A stretch of DNA of 48,404 bases from Bacteroidota bacterium (lineage in GTDB: Bacteria; Bacteroidota; Ignavibacteria; UBA10030; UBA8401). Positions within the stretch are counted from its first letter, which is position 1. Each line of letters begins with the position of its first letter. Under the pieces are notes generated by a model. The model saw only the letters and a list, made by a program, of their open reading frames with translations, was not told where the DNA came from and ran no database searches. The position numbers were made by a program, and so were the translations under genes. Positions 41,240 through 48,404 of the stretch are shown piece by piece. The DNA lies in assembly GCA_013361065.1 (NCBI GenBank), contig JABWAK010000008.1:1-48404 (forward strand), given 5' to 3'.

Positions 41240-41260
41240 CTATAAAACAGGTATTCCGTA

Positions 41261-41929
41261 ATGCATACTCATCCCCTGACGCTCGAAACCGCCACCAACA
41301 AGGCAAAATATTACCGGTTTGCCATGTATTTAAGCATTTTTACCATCATCTATAACATTGCGGAAGGGGTTATCTCCACCATGGTGGGGTTCTCGGATGA
41401 ATCTCTGACGCTGTTCGGATTCGGGGTGGACAGCTTCATTGAGACGATCTCCGGCATCGGAATCGCCGCCATGGTCATCCGCATTACCGGCAATCCGCTC
41501 AGCAGCAAGAGTCCGTTCGAGGTCACAGCCCTGCAGATCACCGGCTGGTCCTTTTACGCCCTCTCGGCAGGACTGCTGCTCACGGCGGTCCTCTCCGTGA
41601 TCGGCGGGCGTCAGCCGGAATCGACCTTCTGGGGCGTGGTGATCTCCGCCGTATCGATCATTGTCATGCTTGGATTGATCCGTGCGAAGAAACAGGTCGG
41701 CGCAGCGCTCGATTCCAAGGCGATGATCGCCGATGCCAACTGCAATGTGGTCTGTGTCTACATGTCCCTGACGCTGCTCGCCTCGAGTTTCCTGTACGAG
41801 ATGTTCGCCCTGCCGTACGTCGACGCTGGTGGTGCGGCGGGGCTCGTCTACTTCTCGGTGCGTGAGGGGAAGGAATGTTTCAGCAAAGCGCGCAGCATGA
41901 GTGATGACTGCGCATGCGGTCACGATTGA
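41261..41929 (+). CDS. CDF-like membrane cation transporter
   Basis: 222 residues, four to five predicted membrane helices (FAMYLSIFTIIYNIAEGVIS, LTLFGFGVDSFIETISGIGIAAM, YALSAGLLLTAVLSVIG, WGVVISAVSIIVMLGLI). The transmembrane part resembles cation-diffusion-facilitator proteins: the helix-2 and helix-5 positions have FGVDSFIE and MIADANCN instead of the usual H/D-xxx-D sites, and the cytosolic C-terminal domain is missing. The Cys-rich tail (DDCACGHD) could bind metal. Divalent metal export (Mn or Fe) is inferred from the operator and the DtxR gene 18 bases downstream. Confidence 0.78.
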   Translation: MHTHPLTLETATNKAKYYRFAMYLSIFTIIYNIAEGVISTMVGFSDESLTLFGFGVDSFIETISGIGIAAMVIRITGNPLSSKSPFEVTALQITGWSFYALSAGLLLTAVLSVIGGRQPESTFWGVVISAVSIIVMLGLIRAKKQVGAALDSKAMIADANCNVVCVYMSLTLLASSFLYEMFALPYVDAGGAAGLVYFSVREGKECFSKARSMSDDCACGHD

Positions 41930-41947
41930 ACAACGGAGAACGGTCCT

Positions 41948-42613
41948 ATGGCCAGCGAACAGATCGAGAACTACCTGAAGAACATCTATAAACTCTCCTC
42001 GAACGAAGGGAAGGTGACCACCTCCTCCCTCTCGGAGAAGCTGCAGATCTCCCCGGCGTCCGTCTCGGAGATGATCAAGAAGCTTGCGGAGGAGGGAACG
42101 CTCACGCACACGCCGTACAAGGGAGTGGAGCTGACCGAAGAGGGGAAACTGCTCGCCCTGCGCATCATCCGAAAGCACCGCCTCTGGGAGATGTTCCTGG
42201 TGCAGGTACTCCACTTCGGATGGGATGAGATCGACGACGAGGCGGAACGCTTCGAGCATATCATGTCCGACAAGATGGAGGAGAAGATCGACCATGTGCT
42301 CGGTCATCCCTCCATCGATCCCCACGGCGATCCGATCCCGAGCAAGGACGGGGTCATCACCTGTTCCATGAGTTATCCCATCGCGGATGCCCATGAAGGT
42401 GCGACCGTTCGCGTGCTGCGGGTGAGCGATGCCAATTCCGAGATGCTGCAGTACGTCTCCTCCATCGGCATCTCCCTGCACCGCGAGATCGTCATCCGGC
42501 AGAAGATGAGCTTCGATAATTCGCTGCTCGTCCGCATCGGGGAGCGCGAAGTGAACCTCAGCTCCACCATCGCCGCGAACATCTTCGTGGAGAATGTGGA
42601 GGCTGAGCGATGA
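41948..42613 (+). CDS. DtxR/MntR-family metal-dependent repressor
   Basis: 221 residues in the three-domain layout: winged helix (about 1-65, VTTSSLSEKLQISPASVSEMIKKL), dimerisation and metal-binding domain (about 66-135, HRLWEMFLVQVLHFGWDEIDDEAERFEH and [12 protein letters not shown]), and an SH3/FeoA-like C-terminal domain (about 145-215). It is a likely repressor of its own operon through the palindrome at 41222. The metal (Mn versus Fe) cannot be told from sequence. The stop overlaps the next gene as ATGA. Confidence 0.92.
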   Translation: MASEQIENYLKNIYKLSSNEGKVTTSSLSEKLQISPASVSEMIKKLAEEGTLTHTPYKGVELTEEGKLLALRIIRKHRLWEMFLVQVLHFGWDEIDDEAERFEHIMSDKMEEKIDHVLGHPSIDPHGDPIPSKDGVITCSMSYPIADAHEGATVRVLRVSDANSEMLQYVSSIGISLHREIVIRQKMSFDNSLLVRIGEREVNLSSTIAANIFVENVEAER

Positions 42614-43629
42614 TCGATCCTGCCAAAGCACTCATGTTGTTCGGCATCATCGCAGCGGTGGCCGCACTGTTCTTCCTGCCGAAGATCGGCCTGGTCGCGC
42701 GCTGGAAACGCGCGCGCCGCGGTATGCAGCGCGTGCTGATCGAGGATGCACTGAAGCATATCTTCGACTGCGAGTACAAGAACATCCACTGCACCACCGA
42801 GAGCATCGCCGGCACCCTGCTCATCCCGACGGACCAGGCGGCCGAACTGCTCACCCGGTTGGCGGTGATGGGGCTCCTCTCCACCGGCGACAACGGCGTG
42901 CATCTGACGGCGGACGGACGCTCCTACGCCCTGCGCGTGATCCGCGTCCACCGCCTCTGGGAGCGGTATCTGGCGGACGAAACGAGCGTCCCGGCAACGG
43001 AATGGCACGCCTCCGCCGAATTGGCCGAGCATACCCTCACGGCGGCGCAGACGGAAGCACTCGCGGCACAGATCGGTAATCCGCATTTCGATCCGCACGG
43101 CGATCCGATCCCGACCACCAGCGGCGAGATCCCTCCGAAGGTCGGCCGCTCCCTGCTCTCGCTGCACAGCGGCGAGTTCGCGGTGGTGACACACATCGAG
43201 GATGAACCGGAGACGGTCTTCGCACAGCTCACGGCACAGGGACTCCATGTGGGGATGCAGGTGATGATGATCGAACGGAACAACGACCGGGTCCGCTTCG
43301 CGGCGAACGGCGAGGAGATCGTCCTGGCTCCCCTTCTGGCGAACAATCTCACCGTGGCGCCGATGACGGAGGAGGAGCAGCGCATCACCGCGCCGCTCTC
43401 GCCGCTCACTACCCTCTCCGTCGGCCAGGAAGCACACGTGTTGAGCATCTCCAAAGCGATGCGCGGACACCAGCGGCGGCGGCTCATGGACCTCGGTGTC
43501 GTTCCCGGAACGATGATCCGTGCGGAGATGACGAGCGCATCCGGCGACCCGACCGCCTACAGTATCCGCGGCGCGCTGGTGGCGCTGCGGCGGCAGCACG
43601 CAGAGATGATCTACATCAAGAAGGACTGA
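42610..43629 (+). CDS. Membrane-anchored DtxR-like protein with FeoA-type domains
   Basis: 339 residues. One N-terminal TM ([17 protein letters not shown]) and a basic linker ([20 protein letters not shown]) precede a degenerate winged helix ([28 protein letters not shown]), the DtxR dimerisation motif ([21 protein letters not shown]) and two SH3/FeoA-like domains (about 180-240; about 260-335, [16 protein letters not shown]). The TM-plus-linker looks like the tail of an ABC3-type metal permease fused to DtxR. FeoA domains assist FeoB in iron uptake. Probably a membrane-tethered sensor or FeoB accessory. Coupled to the repressor (ATGA). Confidence 0.85.
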   Translation: MIDPAKALMLFGIIAAVAALFFLPKIGLVARWKRARRGMQRVLIEDALKHIFDCEYKNIHCTTESIAGTLLIPTDQAAELLTRLAVMGLLSTGDNGVHLTADGRSYALRVIRVHRLWERYLADETSVPATEWHASAELAEHTLTAAQTEALAAQIGNPHFDPHGDPIPTTSGEIPPKVGRSLLSLHSGEFAVVTHIEDEPETVFAQLTAQGLHVGMQVMMIERNNDRVRFAANGEEIVLAPLLANNLTVAPMTEEEQRITAPLSPLTTLSVGQEAHVLSISKAMRGHQRRRLMDLGVVPGTMIRAEMTSASGDPTAYSIRGALVALRRQHAEMIYIKKD

Positions 43630-43657
43630 ACGAACGGAAGTATCGAGGAAGAATGGT

Positions 43658-44491
43658 ATGACGATGAATACACAAACACACGCTGCGAATTGCGAGGACT
43701 GCCCTGTCCACAATCTCGGGAATCTGAAGAAACTCGGCATCAACATGGCGGAATTCGATTTCGTCGTGGCGCTGGCCGGCAACCCGAACACCGGGAAGAG
43801 CACGGTCTTCAATGCGCTCACCGGACTCCGTCAGCATACCGGCAACTGGCCGGGAAAGACCGTCACCCGCGCAGAAGGCGGGTTCGTCTACGGCGCCAAG
43901 CGGTTCAAACTGGTCGACCTGCCCGGCACATATTCCCTGCTCTCCACCAGTACGGATGAGGAGGTGGCGCGCGATTTCATCCTCTTCGGCCAGCCGGACG
44001 TGACCGTGATTGTCGTCGATGCCACACGGCTTGAACGGAATCTGAATCTGGTCCTGCAGGTCCTCGAGATCACCGACCGCGCCGTGCTCTGTCTGAACCT
44101 GATGGATGAGGCGAAGCGGCACGGCATCACCGTCGATGCACGGGCGCTCGCTCGGGACCTCGGCATCCCGGTCGTTGCCGCCTCCGCGCGGCAGGAGGAA
44201 GGGATCCCGGAACTGCTGAAGTACATCTATGAGGTCGCGACCGGCACCTATGTCTGCCGGCCGCACCGGCTGGAACGGACCGCGCCGCATCTGGAACGGG
44301 CGTTGACGGAACTGACCCGCCGCATCTCCGCCGAATTCCCGGAGATCCCCAACGCGCGGTGGATCGCACTGCGGCTGCTGGAAGGGGACCAGAAGATCAT
44401 CGATGCCGTCCGGAACGGCGAACTCCGCTCGCTCATCCGCCGGACACCGATCCGGCAGAACGAACCCATGGTCAACGAAGGCGCAGTATGA
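43658..44491 (+). CDS. feoB: FeoB GTPase half of a split ferrous iron transporter
   Basis: 277 residues. G-protein motifs: G1 [10 protein letters not shown]3 DLPGTYS, G4 NLMD and a G5-like SARQ, with the FeoB-specific [16 protein letters not shown] switch-I region. After the GTPase comes the helical guanine-dissociation-inhibitor-like region (about 190-265). An N-terminal CEDCPVH motif could bind a metal. In the usual FeoB this part is fused to the membrane domain; here it ends at 44491 and the membrane half starts at 44488 with an ATGA overlap, so the protein is split but its translation stays coupled. Confidence 0.93.
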   Translation: MTMNTQTHAANCEDCPVHNLGNLKKLGINMAEFDFVVALAGNPNTGKSTVFNALTGLRQHTGNWPGKTVTRAEGGFVYGAKRFKLVDLPGTYSLLSTSTDEEVARDFILFGQPDVTVIVVDATRLERNLNLVLQVLEITDRAVLCLNLMDEAKRHGITVDARALARDLGIPVVAASARQEEGIPELLKYIYEVATGTYVCRPHRLERTAPHLERALTELTRRISAEFPEIPNARWIALRLLEGDQKIIDAVRNGELRSLIRRTPIRQNEPMVNEGAV

Positions 44492-45924
44492 AGAACGAGA
44501 CGCGACAGACGAACGGAACCGATGCCATCCTCTCCACCGCGAACACGCTGCGGTGGGAGATCGGCGACAACATCCATGACACGCTCGTGGAATCGATCTA
44601 TACCGATGCCCAGCGCATCGCTGCACGGACGGTCACCGTCCCCGAATCCCGGCCGGCCTTCTCCTTCGACCGGCAGCTGGACCGGCTCATCACCAGCCGC
44701 TGGTTCGGCTTCCCGCTCATGTTCCTGATGCTCGCCGTCGTCTTCTGGCTGACCGTGGAAGGAGCGAACGTACCGAGCGCCATGATCGCTTCCCTGCTGG
44801 TCGATACGGTCCATCCCTGGCTGCGCGGGGCCTTCTCGGTCCTCGGCTCTCCCTGGTGGTTCACCGGGTTGATGGTGGACGGCGTCTGGCTCGCCATGGC
44901 ATGGGTCATCAGCGTCATGCTGCCGCCGATGGCGATCTTCTTCCCGCTCTTCACACTGCTGGAGGATTTCGGATACCTGCCGCGCGTGGCGTTCAACATG
45001 GACTCCCTCTTCCGGCGCGCCGGCGCACACGGGAAGCAATCGCTGAGCATGACGATGGGATTCGGCTGCAATGCTGCCGGCGTGGTGGCAACGCGGATCA
45101 TCGACAGTCCGCGCGAACGGCTCATCGCCATCATCACGAATAATTTCTCGCTCTGCAACGGACGGTGGCCGACGCAGATCCTGATCGCTTCCATCTTCTT
45201 CGGCGCGCTGGTTCCGGCCCATCTGGCCGGGCTCGCAACCGCAGGTGCGGTGGTGGCAGTTGCCATGCTCGGTATCTTCTTCACGCTCGCCGTATCGTGG
45301 GGACTCTCCAACACTGTACTGAAAGGCGAAGCATCGGCGTTCAGTCTGGAACTGCCGCCGTACCGTCCGCCGCAGCTGTGGCAGACGCTCTACACGAGCC
45401 TCATCGACCGTACGGCGATCGTTCTCTGGCGCGCGATCGTCTTTGCCGCACCGGCAGGCGCCGTCATCTGGCTGGTCTCCAACATCCACATCGGGGAACT
45501 GAGCCTGGCGGAACATTTCATCAACAATGCGGACCCGTTCGGCATCCTGCTGGGACTCAACGGCGTCATCCTGCTGGCGTACATCATCGCTATCCCTGCC
45601 AACGAGATCGTCATCCCGACGGTGCTGATGCTCACCGTGCTCAGCGCAAAACTGACCGGCGTGGGGGACGGCGCCGGTGTGATGTTCGAGCTGGATGATG
45701 CGTCCGGCGTGGCCGATGTGCTGCGCGCGGGCGGATGGACGATGCTGACCGGCCTGAATCTGATGCTCTTCAGCCTGCTGCATAACCCCTGCTCCACCAC
45801 GATCTATACGATCTATAAAGAGACCAAGAGCGTGAAATGGACCGCCGTTGCCACCGTCCTTCCCGTCCTGATGGGACTGGTCGTCTGCTTCCTGGTGGCG
45901 CAGGTCTATCGGCTGCTCGCATAA
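44488..45924 (+). CDS. feoB: FeoB membrane half of a split ferrous iron transporter
   Basis: 478 residues. The N-terminal about 60 residues are cytosolic ([20 protein letters not shown]), then about 9-10 membrane helices including the two gate domains: [50 protein letters not shown] and the second gate [23 protein letters not shown]...[14 protein letters not shown]. Conserved gate Cys residues (GFGCN, SLCN, NPCS) are present. With the preceding GTPase it imports Fe2+. Expressed from the operon under the palindrome at 41222, so it should be shut off when metal is plentiful. Confidence 0.94.
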   Translation: MKNETRQTNGTDAILSTANTLRWEIGDNIHDTLVESIYTDAQRIAARTVTVPESRPAFSFDRQLDRLITSRWFGFPLMFLMLAVVFWLTVEGANVPSAMIASLLVDTVHPWLRGAFSVLGSPWWFTGLMVDGVWLAMAWVISVMLPPMAIFFPLFTLLEDFGYLPRVAFNMDSLFRRAGAHGKQSLSMTMGFGCNAAGVVATRIIDSPRERLIAIITNNFSLCNGRWPTQILIASIFFGALVPAHLAGLATAGAVVAVAMLGIFFTLAVSWGLSNTVLKGEASAFSLELPPYRPPQLWQTLYTSLIDRTAIVLWRAIVFAAPAGAVIWLVSNIHIGELSLAEHFINNADPFGILLGLNGVILLAYIIAIPANEIVIPTVLMLTVLSAKLTGVGDGAGVMFELDDASGVADVLRAGGWTMLTGLNLMLFSLLHNPCSTTIYTIYKETKSVKWTAVATVLPVLMGLVVCFLVAQVYRLLA

Positions 45925-45937
45925 TTCCGGAGGAATG

Positions 45938-46540
45938 ATGGAACAAGAGACGATCACACGGATACTCTTCGCACTGCCATTCTATGCTGTTGTCCTGTAC
46001 GGCGGATATCATCGTCACAAAGCACATCAGCAGAACGACCGGTTTGCCCGGATGAAGAACGAAGGGCCGGTCACCTTCCTGCTGCTGCGCATCTTCGGCG
46101 GCATCCTGTGGGTGAACTGCCTGCTTTTCCCGCTCGCTCCGGGCCTGTTCGCATCGGTACGGATGGAACTGCCGTCCGCAGCAACCTGGACCGGCTATGC
46201 GCTTGCGCTGCTCTCCCTGCCGATGGGTTACTCCGTGTTCCGCTCGCTCGGCAGGAACATCACCGATACGGTGCAGACCCGCGCAGAGCATGAACTGGTC
46301 ACCCACGGCATCTACCGGTTCATCCGGCACCCGCTCTATACGACCGGGTTCCTCCTCTTCTTCGGTCTCGGTCTCTTCGCCGGCCTTCTCCCGGTGCTGC
46401 TCTTGTCATTGTTTGTGCTGGGAACGCTCTATATTCGTACGTTCACCGAGGAGCGGTTCTTGGTGGCACAGTTCGGGGACCGCTACCGGGAGTACAGCGA
46501 ACGCACCGGGAAATTCCTGCCCAAACTCAATCATCTATGA
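45938..46540 (+). CDS. Isoprenylcysteine carboxyl methyltransferase-like membrane protein
   Basis: 200 residues from the ATG at 45938; GGAGG at 45929-45933 fits this start better than the adjacent in-frame ATG at 45935. Four to five membrane helices, then the family motif R-x-x-RHPLYTTGFLL and the C-terminal E-x-x-L-x-x-x-FG-x-x-Y-x-x-Y (EERFLVAQFGDRYREYSERTG) of the ICMT/PEMT group. These membrane enzymes methylate lipids, isoprenyl groups or other hydrophobic acceptors with SAM. The acceptor is unknown. It follows feoB by 13 bases and may be the last gene of the operon, with no obvious link to iron. Confidence 0.85.
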   Translation: MEQETITRILFALPFYAVVLYGGYHRHKAHQQNDRFARMKNEGPVTFLLLRIFGGILWVNCLLFPLAPGLFASVRMELPSAATWTGYALALLSLPMGYSVFRSLGRNITDTVQTRAEHELVTHGIYRFIRHPLYTTGFLLFFGLGLFAGLLPVLLLSLFVLGTLYIRTFTEERFLVAQFGDRYREYSERTGKFLPKLNHL

Positions 46541-46554
46541 ATTAGGTTATTACC

Positions 46555-47334
46555 ATGCGTCTTTTCGTCTTCACCCTTCTCCTTACTGCAACACTCTCCG
46601 CTCAGGAGTTCACCAAAGCGATCGAGGATAATTCCTTCTTCATCGAGGAAGCGTACAATCAGGAGCAGCGGGTAGTGCAGCATATCACGAACGCTTCCTT
46701 TCTGAATAATACCAACTCTTTGTTCGATGCGTACGATCTGAGTTTTACACAGGAATGGCCGGCGGGGGGACGCACCCATCAATTGAGTTATACCGTGCCG
46801 TATTCCATCGTCGGCACTCCTGGCACTTCGGGGATAGGTGATGTGATGCTCAACTACCGGTTCCAGATGGTCGATTCCCCCGCGCGCGCGTTCGCTCCGC
46901 GGGTATCTGTCATCTTACCAACAGGTGATAAGCAACGCGGCCTTGGCAGCGAAGTCTTTGGCATCCAGACAAACCTTCCGTACAGTGAACGGATCAGTAA
47001 TACGTTCGTGACACACGTGAACATCGGCGGCACCTATTCGCCGGATGGTATAGAAGTTGGTTCCTCCACGGAGGATTATTCCGATATCTTCGTAGGCGGC
47101 AGCGCCATCCTGCTGTTGAGTTACCGTCTGAATGTGATGATGGAGATCCTCTATATCAACTCCGGCAGTTCCGATCGCCGTACTGATGAAATGATTGTCA
47201 GTCCCGGCATGCGGTTCGCCATTGATATCGGCGGTGTGCAGATCGTACCAGGATTGGCGTTCCCATATTCTTCTTCAACACATGAAACGACCAAAGGGAT
47301 GTTCTTGTATATTTCGACCGAGCATTCATTTTAA
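46555..47334 (+). CDS. Exported beta-barrel-like protein (transporter/OMP candidate)
   Basis: 259 residues. Signal MRLFVFTLLLTATLSAQ. The mature part is alternating beta strands (AYDLSFTQEWPAGGRTHQLSYTVPYSI, IGDVMLNYRFQMVD, FAPRVSVILPTGDKQRGLG, FVTHVNIGGTY) ending in the aromatic FLYISTEHSF, a pattern of outer-membrane barrel strands ending in F. It resembles the phenol-degradation MetA-like transporter-type outer membrane proteins common in Bacteroidota and Ignavibacteria. It precedes a multiheme cytochrome gene, so a role in moving electrons or substrates across the outer membrane is possible but unproven. Confidence 0.75.
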   Translation: MRLFVFTLLLTATLSAQEFTKAIEDNSFFIEEAYNQEQRVVQHITNASFLNNTNSLFDAYDLSFTQEWPAGGRTHQLSYTVPYSIVGTPGTSGIGDVMLNYRFQMVDSPARAFAPRVSVILPTGDKQRGLGSEVFGIQTNLPYSERISNTFVTHVNIGGTYSPDGIEVGSSTEDYSDIFVGGSAILLLSYRLNVMMEILYINSGSSDRRTDEMIVSPGMRFAIDIGGVQIVPGLAFPYSSSTHETTKGMFLYISTEHSF

Positions 47335-47432
47335 ATATAAAACGGACAATTCACTCCGCTCAATTCCCTCCTCCTCTTTGCATATTGCTTCTTCTGCGAT
47401 TTTCATTTAGTCTTCATCATACTCTTTCCTGA

Positions 47433-47455
47433 CCGCACCGGCAGAAACGGTGCGG
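47433..47455 (+). terminator. Probable terminator between the barrel and cytochrome genes
   Basis: CCGCACCG / CGGTGCGG, an 8-bp GC stem with a 7-base loop (GCAGAAA), is followed by the pyrimidine-rich CCCTCCTCTTCC. The T content of the tail is modest. Confidence 0.45.
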
Positions 47456-47491
47456 CCCTCCTCTTCCATACTCCACAGCTCCGGAGGATCT

Positions 47492-48404
47492 ATGAACATT
47501 CCCGGCCGTCACCGTCAACTATCCCTGTTCTTTCTCGTTGTACTGCTTGGCCTGGCTGCATCGATGCTGTTCTCTCAAGAGAAGAAGGCTGGTGATGCCG
47601 CATTGGGGACGAAGAAATATTCAGATTATGAACGATCTCAAACCTGCGGCACATCATGCCATGTCGATTTCTTCCGTCAATGGGAACAGTCAATGATGTC
47701 ACAAGCATATACGCATCACTGGGATGAGATTGAGTACTTCACGCTGGCCGTTCCGCACGCGGAAAAAGACCCGAAGGTTGCCGGCGTGAAGGCCGGGTGC
47801 AACGGCTGTCACGCACCGGTCGCCTTCCTGGCCGGAGACGTCCCTCCTCCTCCTCCCTCCGCTAACAGCCGTGCGAATGAATCGGTCTCGTGCGATGTCT
47901 GCCACACGATCACCGGATTCCAGGGTGATGTACCCCACAATTTCAACTACGTTTCCGAACCCGGCAAAGTGAAATATGGTCCGCGCGAGGGACTTGTCTC
48001 GCCTGCCCATGAAACGAAGCAATCGGATTTCCTCCGCTCGGCAGATTTCTGCGGCACCTGTCACAACGAGAAGGATCCGTATGGCATCTGGGTGAAATCG
48101 ACGCATTTGGAGTGGAAAGCAGGTCCCTACGCGAAGGAAGGGGTACGCTGTCAGGATTGTCATATGACCTATGCACCAGGACGGAATGCCTCCATGTCCA
48201 AAGAACTGCCGAATGTGGCGCAACACTTGTTCCATGGTGCGCACGATCCGGGAAAGGTACGCGGGGTCGTGGAGTTGCGTATTCATCCTGACATCCGTGA
48301 AGCAGAACCGTCGGAGCAGGTGAGATTCACCGTGGCGCTTTTCAATCAAAAAACAGGACATTCGTTCCCCACCGGGTCAGCCGAAGAGCGGATGCTCTGG
48401 TTCG
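47492..48404 (+). CDS. Multiheme cytochrome c, N-terminal part (3' truncated by window)
   Basis: The frame runs from the ATG at 47492 (CCGGAGGA at 47481-47488) without a stop to the edge, 304 codons. Signal FFLVVLLGLAASMLFSQ, so periplasmic. Five heme-binding motifs: CGTSCH at 52-57 (a CX3CH, unusual), CNGCH at 103-107, CDVCH at 134-138, CGTCH at 187-191 and CQDCH at 220-224. Several extra His could be distal ligands (H75, H76, H89, H149, H173, H205). After the hemes, VRFTVALFNQKTGHSFPTG begins a beta domain seen in respiratory multiheme cytochromes. It may carry electrons between periplasm and the barrel protein upstream; the electron donor and acceptor are unknown. Confidence 0.9.
   Translation, partial: MNIPGRHRQLSLFFLVVLLGLAASMLFSQEKKAGDAALGTKKYSDYERSQTCGTSCHVDFFRQWEQSMMSQAYTHHWDEIEYFTLAVPHAEKDPKVAGVKAGCNGCHAPVAFLAGDVPPPPPSANSRANESVSCDVCHTITGFQGDVPHNFNYVSEPGKVKYGPREGLVSPAHETKQSDFLRSADFCGTCHNEKDPYGIWVKSTHLEWKAGPYAKEGVRCQDCHMTYAPGRNASMSKELPNVAQHLFHGAHDPGKVRGVVELRIHPDIREAEPSEQVRFTVALFNQKTGHSFPTGSAEERMLWF

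Noticed and set aside
46541-46555. A second half-operator (TTAGGTTA) just before the barrel gene
   Set aside because: Only one arm matches and there is no palindrome; likely chance.

Overview
The window is a GC-rich stretch (roughly 58-60 percent G+C by eye) of a bacterial chromosome with 43 protein-gene calls: 41 intact genes or gene ends, one 5'-truncated remnant and one very uncertain ORF, plus one tRNA. The best lineage clue is the C-terminus of the DUF1501 protein (10515-12092), which carries a type IX secretion sorting domain opening with NYPNPFNPST. With the DUF1800/DUF1501 pair, many Asp-box and TolB-like lipoproteins, split FeoB and weak or absent Shine-Dalgarno sequences, this points to the Bacteroidota/Chlorobiota group, most likely an Ignavibacteria- or Kapabacteria-like organism. 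That is inference; no rRNA is present.

Layout. 1-3500: the end of an acyl-CoA ligase, a GNAT acetyltransferase and a hybrid histidine kinase. 3525-4110: a four-helix-bundle (S23/IVP-like) gene bracketed by oppositely oriented heptamer arrays. 4123-8595: a minus-strand group with a GroES-like protein and a four-gene unit (nucleotidyltransferase, B12-type radical SAM, methyltransferase, deaminase). 8815-12092: the DUF1800/DUF1501 secretion pair, followed by tRNA-Glu(CTC). 12700-15492: a PDZ-membrane-GAF-PP2C phosphatase. 15646-20200: small exported proteins and an AT-rich accessory patch with a gene remnant, an Asp-box lipoprotein and REP-like hairpins.

20285-31339 is a signalling block. One unit (29176 to 20285, minus) encodes a lone receiver, a membrane histidine kinase, a two-receiver protein whose second receiver has lost its phospho-acceptor Asp, and three paralogous proteins (692, 851 and 161 residues) built from repeated TPR-like helical hairpins joined by charged coiled coils. 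I know of no described system with this composition, and it is my main candidate for something new. A separate NarX/NarL-like pair lies upstream of it.

31499-41177: an Lhr-type helicase, an exported amidase, a SUMF1-fold protein, and an overlapping run of methyltransferase, Kir-type potassium channel and NYN nuclease. 41196-45924: a metal-homeostasis operon under a perfect 18-bp palindrome that overlaps the promoter. It encodes a CDF-like transporter, a DtxR/MntR regulator, a membrane-anchored DtxR-FeoA fusion and FeoB split into GTPase and membrane halves. 45938-48404: an isoprenylcysteine-methyltransferase-like membrane protein, an outer-membrane barrel candidate and the start of a multiheme cytochrome c that runs off the window.
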